This document shows, in pieces, positions 26,425-33,963 of a stretch of 64,000 nucleotides of DNA. This stretch comes from Caballeronia sp. dw_19 (lineage in GTDB: Bacteria; Pseudomonadota; Gammaproteobacteria; Burkholderiales; Burkholderiaceae). Location of the stretch: positions 1-64,000 of the forward strand of contig NZ_JAAVUQ010000027.1 in assembly GCF_018449515.1 (NCBI RefSeq), read 5' to 3'. Below the pieces are notes generated by a model that did not search any database, was not told the origin of the DNA, and worked only from the letters and a program-made list of their open reading frames with translations. Both the position numbers and the translations under genes were made by a program. Within the stretch, counting starts at the first letter, position 1. Every line of letters begins with the position of its first letter.

Positions 26425-27330
26425 ATGACCACCGGACACGAGCGGCAACTGATTTTGCTGACTGGCGCCAACGGCCAGGTTGGTTTCGAACTGGCGCGCA
26501 GTCTGCAGGGTTTGGGGCAAGTGGTGGCGTTGGATCATAACGGCCTTGATCTTGCGGACTCCGAACAGATTCGACTGATCGTGCGCGACCTGTCGCCTGC
26601 GTTGATCGTCAACGCGGCAGCTTATACGGCCGTGGATGCAGCCGAAGGCGATGCGGCTGCCGCGATGCGTCTCAATGCCGAAGCACCGGATATTCTGGCT
26701 CAGGAGGCAAAGCGGCTGGGCGCGTTGCTCGTTCACTACTCGACTGACTACGTCTTCGATGGCACGAAGGACGGTCCGTACGAGGAAGATGACGCCGTGA
26801 ATCCGCTGAACGTCTATGGCAAGAGCAAGACGGCGGGCGAGCAGGCGATTGCGGCGTCGGGTTGCGCGCATCTGATCTTGCGGACCAGCTGGGTATATGG
26901 CTCGCGGGGAAAGAACTTTCTCCGGACGATGTTGCGGCTTGGTGCGCAACGGGAGGAGTTGAGCGTGGTGGACGACCAGATAGGCGCGCCGACATGGTCC
27001 AGGACCATTGCAGCGATGACGTCCAATGCGTTGTCCCAGCTTCTTGTCCAGGATCGAGACGAGTGGCTGCGACGCTCGGGCGTTTACCACCTGACGGCTT
27101 CTGGTGCGACCTCGTGGTGTGGCTTCGCTCAGGCCATCTTCGACACATCGACGCTTGCGAACAAGCCGGTGGTCAAGGCAATCTCCACGGCTGCCTACCC
27201 GGGTTCTACGACCGCTGCGGTCCGGCCGAAGAACTCCCGGCTATCGAACCACAAGCTGTTCGCGACTTTCGGACTGACGGCGCCTGACTGGCGCCAGGCG
27301 CTGGAGCTCTGCATGGCGGATTTGTTGTAA
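26425..27330 (+). CDS. rmlD: dTDP-4-dehydrorhamnose reductase
   Basis: SDR reductase of 301 aa completing dTDP-L-rhamnose. LLTGANGQVGFELARSLQGL is the NAD(P) site; VNAAAYTAVDAAEGD, HYSTDYVFDGTKDGPYEEDD and NVYGKSKTAGEQAI (Tyr-x3-Lys) follow, then LRTSWVYGSRGKNFLRTMLR. The gene order rmlBACD is complete and coupled, so the strain should make L-rhamnose for its surface glycans. It ends 18 bp from the convergent apaH gene. Confidence 0.96.
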   Translation: MTTGHERQLILLTGANGQVGFELARSLQGLGQVVALDHNGLDLADSEQIRLIVRDLSPALIVNAAAYTAVDAAEGDAAAAMRLNAEAPDILAQEAKRLGALLVHYSTDYVFDGTKDGPYEEDDAVNPLNVYGKSKTAGEQAIAASGCAHLILRTSWVYGSRGKNFLRTMLRLGAQREELSVVDDQIGAPTWSRTIAAMTSNALSQLLVQDRDEWLRRSGVYHLTASGATSWCGFAQAIFDTSTLANKPVVKAISTAAYPGSTTAAVRPKNSRLSNHKLFATFGLTAPDWRQALELCMADLL

Positions 27331-27348
27331 ATCCCCCGTGCAGGACAT

Positions 27349-28203
27349 TTAGTCGATAACCGCGCGGCAGTTCGAGCATTCCACCTGGGTCACCGTGCGT
27401 TCGGCCGGGTCGCTTGCCAATCGCACTGCCGTCAGCTCTTCGCCCCACACGCAGCCTGAATCGAGGCCGATGACGTTATCGCGGATGATGAGGCCGAGCG
27501 CAGCCCAATGGCCGAACACGACGGTCACGTCCGCTGTTCCGCGCGACGGCACGTCGAACCAGGGCATGAAGCCCGGGGGCGCGGAGTCCACGCCCCCGCT
27601 GGACGAGAAGTCCATGTCGCCTTCGGCGGAGCAGAAGCGCAGGCGCGTCAGCGCGTTGCAGACCACGCGCAGCCGGTCGCTGCCCTTGAGCTTGGGCTTC
27701 CAGCGGGTCGGCTCGTTGCCGTAGAGGCTCGCGAGCGTTTCCTTCCAGTTGGGCGCGCGTAGAGCGCGCTGGAATTCATCGGCGAGTTCGAGTGTCAGCG
27801 CCACGTCCCATTGTGGCAGGACGCCCGCATGAACCATCAGCATGCCGTGATCGAAATGCGCGATCGGGCGATGCCGGACCCAGTCGAGGAGATCCGCGGC
27901 GTCGGGGGCAGCCAGGATTTCGTCGATGGTGTCGCCTTTTTTCGACTTCCGGATCCCCGCCGATACAGACAGCAGGTGCAGGTCATGATTGCCGAGGACG
28001 GCGACGGCGCGGTCGCCGAGGGCGATCAGGTCACGCAGCGTGGCGAGCGATTCGGGGCCGCGATTGATGATGTCGCCGGCGAACCACAGCGGCGTGGCGG
28101 CGCTCGGCGCGGCTTTGGCCAGGAGGCGCTGGAATGCTTCGTGGCAACCCTGGATGTCGCCGAAAGCGAGGGGAACGGGGCGTTGCGGGAATAGAGATGC
28201 CAT
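27349..28203 (-). CDS. apaH: bis(5'-nucleosyl)-tetraphosphatase, symmetrical
   Basis: Metallophosphatase of 284 aa that hydrolyses Ap4A to two ADP. The three metallophosphoesterase motifs are LAFGDIQGCHEAFQRLL, WFAGDIINRGPESLATLRDL and VLGNHDLHLL. LDWVRHRPIAHFD and LMVHAGVLPQWD complete the family. ApaH is a housekeeping stress-signal gene often found at the edge of O-antigen clusters in Burkholderia; here it sits between rmlD and the wzm-led operon. It is divergent from wzm across 720 bp. Confidence 0.96.
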   Translation of the reverse strand: MASLFPQRPVPLAFGDIQGCHEAFQRLLAKAAPSAATPLWFAGDIINRGPESLATLRDLIALGDRAVAVLGNHDLHLLSVSAGIRKSKKGDTIDEILAAPDAADLLDWVRHRPIAHFDHGMLMVHAGVLPQWDVALTLELADEFQRALRAPNWKETLASLYGNEPTRWKPKLKGSDRLRVVCNALTRLRFCSAEGDMDFSSSGGVDSAPPGFMPWFDVPSRGTADVTVVFGHWAALGLIIRDNVIGLDSGCVWGEELTAVRLASDPAERTVTQVECSNCRAVID

Positions 28204-28923
28204 GTGGGAACGGTGCGAAGAATGGAATCTATTGCCGGCACGGGCGCGGCGCGTGAACGAACCAATGGGCAGGGCGCTTTGCTTACTTTACTTTAAGTAA
28301 CGTGCTGCCTTGCGAGGGCCGTCTGGAGATGCTCTGCCGGGCTTCGGCGGGTTTGCGTGGGCTTGGACGATGGCCGCTCAAGCCGGTCAAGTTAACTTGA
28401 CATCATAACCGAGGTGGTCCGAGGCGTGCTTGGGGTTTAAGGCGCCACCATAATGTGTTTGCGAGGTGGAAGAATGTACCCGATAGCGTTGTTTTATTTG
28501 CGGGGACGTCGGCTTGGCGCGGCGTTGGCTGACTTTGATGTATCACGGCCCCGGGTGATGCGGCTAGTAGCGCGCCCAAATTACTGACTTTACTCAGCGC
28601 ACACCGGGATATTTTACTTTCTCACGTTTTGTATCAGGATGTCATCGCGCTTTGGACATGCGTTGCACGCATTTATAATCACGCGCCAACGCCCCTTTAT
28701 CAACGCACAGTGCAGGTCGTTCGCGCCTTACCCCGGCTACGAGGGGAGTGCTTACGATGCGAGCGCCACTGTTGCGTCATTTGTCACGAAACCCAGGCTG
28801 CGATTGCCTTTTGTTAGAAATATGGCTGACAATGGCGGGTTCCGGGTGATCCGCAGAATCCCCGCGATAGGGCGGGGCGAGCGGCCTCGCGGCCCGTCAA
28901 ACATTCAACGCTGAGGACATGAT
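28204..28923. other. 720-bp upstream region of the wzm operon
   Basis: AT-rich relative to its neighbours, with no supported gene. It contains TTACTTTACTTTAAGTAA (near 28279) and a clear sigma-70 promoter at 28652-28679, leaving a leader of about 240 nt before wzm. I found no ops/JUMPstart element. Small reading frames here (28629-28817, 28639-28914) lack ribosome sites and family features. Confidence 0.55.
28652..28679 (+). promoter_or_regulatory. sigma-70 promoter of the O-antigen export operon
   Basis: TTGGAC (28652-28657), 16-nt spacer, TATAAT (28674-28679). The -10 is a perfect consensus and the -35 has 4 of 6. It points toward wzm and is the best promoter sequence in the region. Confidence 0.65.
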
Positions 28924-29718
28924 TTGAGCGCATTGTTAGGTGCCCTGATCCGGTACCGCGGTTTTATTTTTAGTAGTGTCAAGCGCGAATTCCAGGTGCG
29001 CTACCGTACCAGCATGCTTGGTGCGCTGTGGCTGGTTCTGCAGCCTCTCGCCATGATCCTTGTATACACCGTGATTTTCGCGGAGGTCATGAAATCGAGG
29101 ATGCCGGGCGTCAGTAGTACATTCGGCTTCAGCATCTACTTGTGCGCGGGGGTGCTGACGTGGGGTCTCTTCGCGGAAATCGTGTCGCGAGCACAGAGTG
29201 TTTTCATTGAAAACGCAAACGTGCTTAAAAAGCTAAGCTTTCCGCGGATTGCCCTGCCAGTCATCGTTGCATTATCGGCAATGATGAATTTTTTGATCAT
29301 ATTTTCTCTGTTTACAATCTTCCTCGTGGTTAGCGGCAACTTTCCGGGCGTGACTTTTCTCGCTCTGATTCCGCTGCTGCTTGTGCAAATCGTTTTTAGT
29401 GTCGGTCTCGGGATAACAGTAGGCGTGCTCAACGTCTTTTTTCGCGACGTCGGACAGTTTATGACAATTCTTCTGCAGTTCTGGTTTTGGTTCACACCGA
29501 TCGTCTATCCGTGGCACGTATTACCGAACAGCATCAAGCCATACATCAAACTCAATCCAATGGCTGATCTGATACTCGGCTATCAGGCGGTTCTGGTGTA
29601 CGGGCAATGGCCTGACTGGACGCTGGTTTGGCCGGTGTTGATCGTGGGCTTGTTGTTATGTGTACTGGGGCTCTATTTATTTCGCCGCCACGCGGCGGAC
29701 ATGGTCGACGAGCTGTGA
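28924..29718 (+). CDS. wzm: polysaccharide ABC exporter, permease (Wzm)
   Basis: ABC-2 type permease of 264 aa with about six membrane segments. It exports a lipid-linked O-polysaccharide across the inner membrane together with Wzt. The start motif LIRYRGFIFSSVKREFQVRY then RTSMLGALWLVLQPLAMILV is typical of Wzm/KpsM; WFWFTPIVYPWHVLPNSIKP and LNPMADLILGYQAVLVYGQW close the protein. The start is TTG 28924 with GAGGAC upstream; the ATG a few bases earlier is closed by an immediate stop. Gmd lies between it and wzt, which is slightly unusual because wzm and wzt are normally adjacent. Confidence 0.94.
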   Translation: MSALLGALIRYRGFIFSSVKREFQVRYRTSMLGALWLVLQPLAMILVYTVIFAEVMKSRMPGVSSTFGFSIYLCAGVLTWGLFAEIVSRAQSVFIENANVLKKLSFPRIALPVIVALSAMMNFLIIFSLFTIFLVVSGNFPGVTFLALIPLLLVQIVFSVGLGITVGVLNVFFRDVGQFMTILLQFWFWFTPIVYPWHVLPNSIKPYIKLNPMADLILGYQAVLVYGQWPDWTLVWPVLIVGLLLCVLGLYLFRRHAADMVDEL

Positions 29719-29922
29719 TTTCCGGCTCCAGAACGCATTCACGCCTCAAGCTTGGCGGGAGTCCCCAAGCTTAAATCCCGGGCTAGCAATAGCTTTGGAA
29801 GCAGCCTTTTTTGGCGGATGGCCGATTTTGTCCCTCGGATATAATTGGGGCCATTCCGTAGATTTTTTTCCATTTTTCGCGGCACTTTTCGCGATGGATG
29901 GGTCTTCCTAAAGGAGATGGAA

Positions 29923-30957
29923 TTGACGAGCGCAGTAGTTACTGGCATCACGGGGCAGGACGGGGCATATCTGACGCAATTGCTGCTGGACCGTGGCTAC
30001 GAAGTTCATGGCACCTATCGGCGTACGAGTTCTGTCAACTTCTGGCGCATGGACGAGCTGGGTATTCTCAACCACCCAAATCTGCACCTCATTGAACACG
30101 ATCTGACGGACCTCGGTGCAACGATTCGCCTGCTGGAAGCTGCGCAGCCGCGTGAGGTTTATAACCTCGCGGCGCAAAGTTTTGTCGGCGTGTCGTTCAA
30201 TCAGCCAGCGACTACCGCCGAAATTACCGGCGTGGGCGCATTGAACGTTCTCGAAGCTATCCGGATCGTGGATCGTTCGATCCGGTTCTATCAGGCGTCG
30301 ACTTCGGAAATGTTCGGCAAGGTCCAGGCGATTCCACAAAAGGAAGACACGCCTTTTTACCCGCGCAGCCCGTATGGAGTCGCAAAACTCTACGCGCACT
30401 GGATTACGATCAACTATCGCGAGTCTTACGGTATTTTTGGTTCAAGTGGGATCCTGTTCAATCATGAATCGCCGTTGCGCGGCCGCGAATTTGTTACCCG
30501 CAAGATTACGGATTCCGTCGCGAAGATTTCGCTCGGCAAGCTCGATGTTCTCGAACTCGGCAACATGGACGCGAAGCGCGACTGGGGTTTTGCGAAAGAA
30601 TATGTGGAAGGGATGTTCCGCATGCTTCAAGCGGACGAGCCTGACACTTTCGTGCTTGCAACAAACCGTACGGAAACCGTGCGCGACTTCGTAGCAATGG
30701 CGTTCAAGGCCACGGGTGTTGAAGTGGCGTGGCGTGGCGAAGGCGAGAAGGAAGAGGGCGTGGACGCGTCAAACGGCAAGTTGCTGGTCAAGGTGAACCC
30801 CAAGTTCCACCGCCCGGCGGAAGTTGAGTTGCTGATCGGTGATCCGGCGAAGGCCAAGGCGGTGCTCGGCTGGGAGCCCAAGACGACGCTCGAACAACTC
30901 TGCAAGATGATGGTCGAGGAAGACCTGCGGCGTAACAAGACCGGGTTTTCGTTCTGA
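29923..30957 (+). CDS. gmd: GDP-mannose 4,6-dehydratase
   Basis: Extended SDR of about 344 aa making GDP-4-keto-6-deoxy-D-mannose from GDP-mannose. VVTGITGQDGAYLTQLLLDR is the NADP site; YNLAAQSFVGVSFNQPATTA, RFYQASTSEMFGKVQAIPQK (catalytic Ser/Glu), YPRSPYGVAKLYAHWITINY (Tyr-x3-Lys) and FNHESPLRGREFVTRKITDS are diagnostic. AAGGAG is directly followed by ATG (29917, no spacing), while TTG at 29923 sits 6 nt after it, so TTG is the more likely start. No rmd or fcl gene for the next step (GDP-D-rhamnose or GDP-L-fucose) lies in the window, though manC at 55295 supplies GDP-mannose. Confidence 0.94.
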   Translation: MTSAVVTGITGQDGAYLTQLLLDRGYEVHGTYRRTSSVNFWRMDELGILNHPNLHLIEHDLTDLGATIRLLEAAQPREVYNLAAQSFVGVSFNQPATTAEITGVGALNVLEAIRIVDRSIRFYQASTSEMFGKVQAIPQKEDTPFYPRSPYGVAKLYAHWITINYRESYGIFGSSGILFNHESPLRGREFVTRKITDSVAKISLGKLDVLELGNMDAKRDWGFAKEYVEGMFRMLQADEPDTFVLATNRTETVRDFVAMAFKATGVEVAWRGEGEKEEGVDASNGKLLVKVNPKFHRPAEVELLIGDPAKAKAVLGWEPKTTLEQLCKMMVEEDLRRNKTGFSF

Positions 30958-31244
30958 GCGACAGCCGTAGGCCCCACGGTACATTGCCGGCTTTGCGCGG
31001 TCTTCCGGGAAGCGCGCAAAGCTGTTGACCGTGGGTGCTACAGGCTGCGGCGCTGCGTGCGGGTTCCGTTTCGGCAAGGATCCCTCACGTGTCCACGCGC
31101 GATACGGGCGGCCAGATGCCGCAGTTTCATGCGAATGTATGGGTTTTGGTTTTGTGAGGCCGTTGCGCGTTCGGTACCCTGCGACAGTCTATGGCTGCGG
31201 GTTGGCGTACCCTCACGGTTCAAACCGTAAAAGTGGATCGGAAC

Positions 31245-32468
31245 ATGGGCAGTATCTCGGTACAGAATGTCGGTAAGGCATACAAGCAATATCCGTCCCG
31301 TTTCGGACGACTACTAGAATGGCTGTCGCCCGTACGGATCGTCCGACACGACCTTAAGTGGGTGCTGCAAGATATCGATTTCGTCATCAAGCAGGGCGAA
31401 TCGTTGGGTATCGTCGGCATCAACGGCGCGGGCAAAAGCACGCTGCTGAAGATGATTACCGGCACAACGCAGCCTACCAAAGGCCGCATCACAATGACGG
31501 GGCGCGTTGCCGCCATGCTTGAGCTCGGCATGGGTTTTCATCCTGACTTCACCGGTCGTCAGAACGTCATCATGGCGGGGCAGCTGCTCGGTTATTCAGC
31601 CGACGAAGTTTCGCAGAACATGAGCAGGATCGAGGAGTTCGCCGAAATCGGCGATGCAATCGATCAACCTGTGCGGGTCTATTCGAGCGGCATGCAAATG
31701 CGCCTCGCCTTCAGCGTCGCGACTTTCCACCGGCCGGATATCCTGATCATCGACGAAGCGCTTTCAGTCGGCGATGCATACTTCCAGCACAAGAGCTTCG
31801 ACCGGATCCGCACCTTCCGTGAGCAAGGGACTACGCTGCTGATCGTGTCGCACGACAAGACCGCCATCCAGGCGATATGTGATCGCGCGATCCTGCTGAA
31901 TGCCGGACGACTTGAGCTGGAAGGCTCGCCGGAGGCCATTTTCGACTACTACAACGCGTTGCTTGCCGACAAGGAAGCGGCCAATGTTGTTCAAACGAAA
32001 AGTGAAGATGGCAAGACCCAGACCAAATCGGGCTCGGGCGAGGCGGTCATCGAGAATATCCGGCTGCTCGGTGCAGATGGCAAGGTGTGCGAACTCATCG
32101 ATGTAGGGAGCGAGCTGACGCTGGAGGTGGACGTCGCGGTGAAAGCGGACATTGCCGAGCTGGTTCTGGGTTACATGATCAAGGACCGTGTCGGTCAGCC
32201 GATATTCGGCACGAACACCTATCACCTGGAACGCTCGACCAAGGCACTGAAGGCGGGCGAACGGATGACCTACCGCTTCAGGTTCCCGGCGAACCTCGGC
32301 GAAGGCAGCTATTCGATTGCGTTGGCGCTGCATGCCGGTGACACGCACGTCGTGAAGAATTATGAGTGGCGCGATTTCGCCGTGGTGTTTCAGGTGCTGA
32401 ACATGTCGAAGAAGAAGTTTGTGGGGTGCGCGTGGATCGAGCCTGAACTGAGCGTCGAAAATCACTAA
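31245..32468 (+). CDS. wzt: polysaccharide ABC exporter, ATPase with C-terminal recognition domain (Wzt)
   Basis: ABC ATPase of 407 aa. The nucleotide domain has Walker A GINGAGKSTLLK, the signature YSSGMQMRLAFSVA and Walker B ILIIDEALSVGD, plus SHDKTAIQAICDRAILL. After a linker (VVQTKSEDGKTQTKSGSGEA) the C-terminal beta-sandwich (about residues 270-400) begins IENIRLLGADGKVCELIDVG, with VLGYMIKDRVGQPIFGTNTY. In E. coli O8/O9a this domain binds the modified chain end, so export is tied to a specific terminal residue. The start at 31245 (MGSISVQNVG) is where homology begins. Confidence 0.95.
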   Translation: MGSISVQNVGKAYKQYPSRFGRLLEWLSPVRIVRHDLKWVLQDIDFVIKQGESLGIVGINGAGKSTLLKMITGTTQPTKGRITMTGRVAAMLELGMGFHPDFTGRQNVIMAGQLLGYSADEVSQNMSRIEEFAEIGDAIDQPVRVYSSGMQMRLAFSVATFHRPDILIIDEALSVGDAYFQHKSFDRIRTFREQGTTLLIVSHDKTAIQAICDRAILLNAGRLELEGSPEAIFDYYNALLADKEAANVVQTKSEDGKTQTKSGSGEAVIENIRLLGADGKVCELIDVGSELTLEVDVAVKADIAELVLGYMIKDRVGQPIFGTNTYHLERSTKALKAGERMTYRFRFPANLGEGSYSIALALHAGDTHVVKNYEWRDFAVVFQVLNMSKKKFVGCAWIEPELSVENH

Positions 32469-32493
32469 CGTATAACGAGGCGCAGCGCAGTCT

Positions 32494-33945
32494 ATGGTAT
32501 CGGACGATTTTTATCGAGCCCTTGAGGATCGCTTTCGGGGCAGTCGTGAGTTGATCAAGTCTCGACAGAGCGTGTATTTGCCGCTCGTCGAAGAGCTGGC
32601 TAACCGGGTGCAGAAGAAGGTGCTGGACGTGGGGTGCGGCCGAGCGGAATGGCTCGAGTTGCTCGGCGAGCGCGGTGTTCCCGCAGAAGGTCTCGATCTC
32701 AACGAGGACTTCGTAGCGGAAGGACAGCGGGCCGGACTCAACGTATTCAGCGCCGATGCGATGCAATACCTTGGCGAGCAACCAGACCAGTCGTACGGAT
32801 TGGTTAGCGCGTTCCATGTAGTCGAGCATCTTGGCTTCGAGAACCTGCTGTTGTTCTTGCGGGAGGCGTATCGCGTTGTCGACGACGGCGGTGCGATTTT
32901 GCTGGAGACACCGAATCCGGCGAACCTGCTGGTCGGTGCATGCAATTTTTATCTCGATCCGACTCATGAGCGACCCATTCCGTCAATTCTCCTTAGTTTT
33001 GCGGCGGAGTTTTCGGGTTTCGAGAAGGTCGTCATCGTGCCGGTCAATCGCGGCTTTCTGCAGAATAATCTCGAGCTGATGCCAACGGAGTTGTCGGGCG
33101 CGAGCGTTATCAACAAGGTGGTCTCATCGCTCGATCAGAACTTCATGCAGGCGCCGGATTACGCGATCATCGCGTTCAAGAAGGCAGGCAATGAATTGGT
33201 TGGGGTTGCCAACTCTCTGGTGAGCGACTCGCCATTGCCTATCTCGGCGAAGGAGACTGAAGACGTGAATGCATTGTTAGAGCGGGTTATTGACGCGGAA
33301 GCGGAACGCGCAGCGCTACGTGCAGATGCTACTAGCGTGCGTGCGCAGCTGCACGACAGCCTCGAGCGAATGGACGAGACACAGGTACGACTGGGCGAAG
33401 CGCACGGACGGCTTGAAGTCTTGCAAGCGCGCTTGCAAGACGCCCAAGCGCGTGCAACAGCCGCAGAGGAGGCTGCGAATAATTCGAAACAAGCGCAGCG
33501 GGCGCAGGAGCTCGAAGCGCAGCTTCAGGCCACGCATGCGCGCGCTGCCGCGGCGGAAGATCTGGCAAACCGGTCGCAGCAGCATGTGATCGAGTTGCTG
33601 AGCAGCAGCAGTTGGCGCTTGTCGTCGCCGGTTCGAGTGATCGGAAATACCTTGCGCAAAGTGGGAGGCACACCGGGAGCCATGAAACGGACGGCGAGGT
33701 TGGGGTTGCTGCATGCGGTCGCTTACGTGCGGTGCCGTCCTGTGCTCAAGCAGCGAATTGCAAATGTCCTGTCTCGGTTTCCGCGCGTGCGCGCGCGCCT
33801 CGTGCGCTACGCCGGCTTCGAGGCTGCGCAAAGTGTCGTTGCCGGGGCGCCGCTCCGCTCGGTTGAGTCCGTCGAAGGGCTCACGGCTCGTGGTCGTGCG
33901 ATTTACAACGATCTGGCGAATGCCAAAAGCAGCAACACAAAATAA
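32494..33945 (+). CDS. SAM methyltransferase with long coiled coil, candidate chain terminator
   Basis: Protein of 483 aa. The N-terminal class I methyltransferase domain has motif I KVLDVGCGRAEWLELLGERG, AEGLDLNEDFV (acidic motif) and YGLVSAFHVVEHL. Residues about 255-369 form a heptad-rich coiled coil (ERMDETQVRLGEAHGRLEVL and similar). After it comes SSSSWRLSSPVRVIG, a motif seen after coiled coils in many O-antigen enzymes. The layout matches WbdD-like terminators, in which a methyltransferase caps the chain and the coiled coil acts as a length ruler. No kinase domain is present, so it would methylate only. It is 25 bp after wzt. Confidence 0.85.
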   Translation: MVSDDFYRALEDRFRGSRELIKSRQSVYLPLVEELANRVQKKVLDVGCGRAEWLELLGERGVPAEGLDLNEDFVAEGQRAGLNVFSADAMQYLGEQPDQSYGLVSAFHVVEHLGFENLLLFLREAYRVVDDGGAILLETPNPANLLVGACNFYLDPTHERPIPSILLSFAAEFSGFEKVVIVPVNRGFLQNNLELMPTELSGASVINKVVSSLDQNFMQAPDYAIIAFKKAGNELVGVANSLVSDSPLPISAKETEDVNALLERVIDAEAERAALRADATSVRAQLHDSLERMDETQVRLGEAHGRLEVLQARLQDAQARATAAEEAANNSKQAQRAQELEAQLQATHARAAAAEDLANRSQQHVIELLSSSSWRLSSPVRVIGNTLRKVGGTPGAMKRTARLGLLHAVAYVRCRPVLKQRIANVLSRFPRVRARLVRYAGFEAAQSVVAGAPLRSVESVEGLTARGRAIYNDLANAKSSNTK

Positions 33946-33963
33946 AATTTTTCCGGTACCACC

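Noticed and set aside
28629..28914. Short frames upstream of wzm
   Set aside because: They overlap the promoter region and leader and show no family features.
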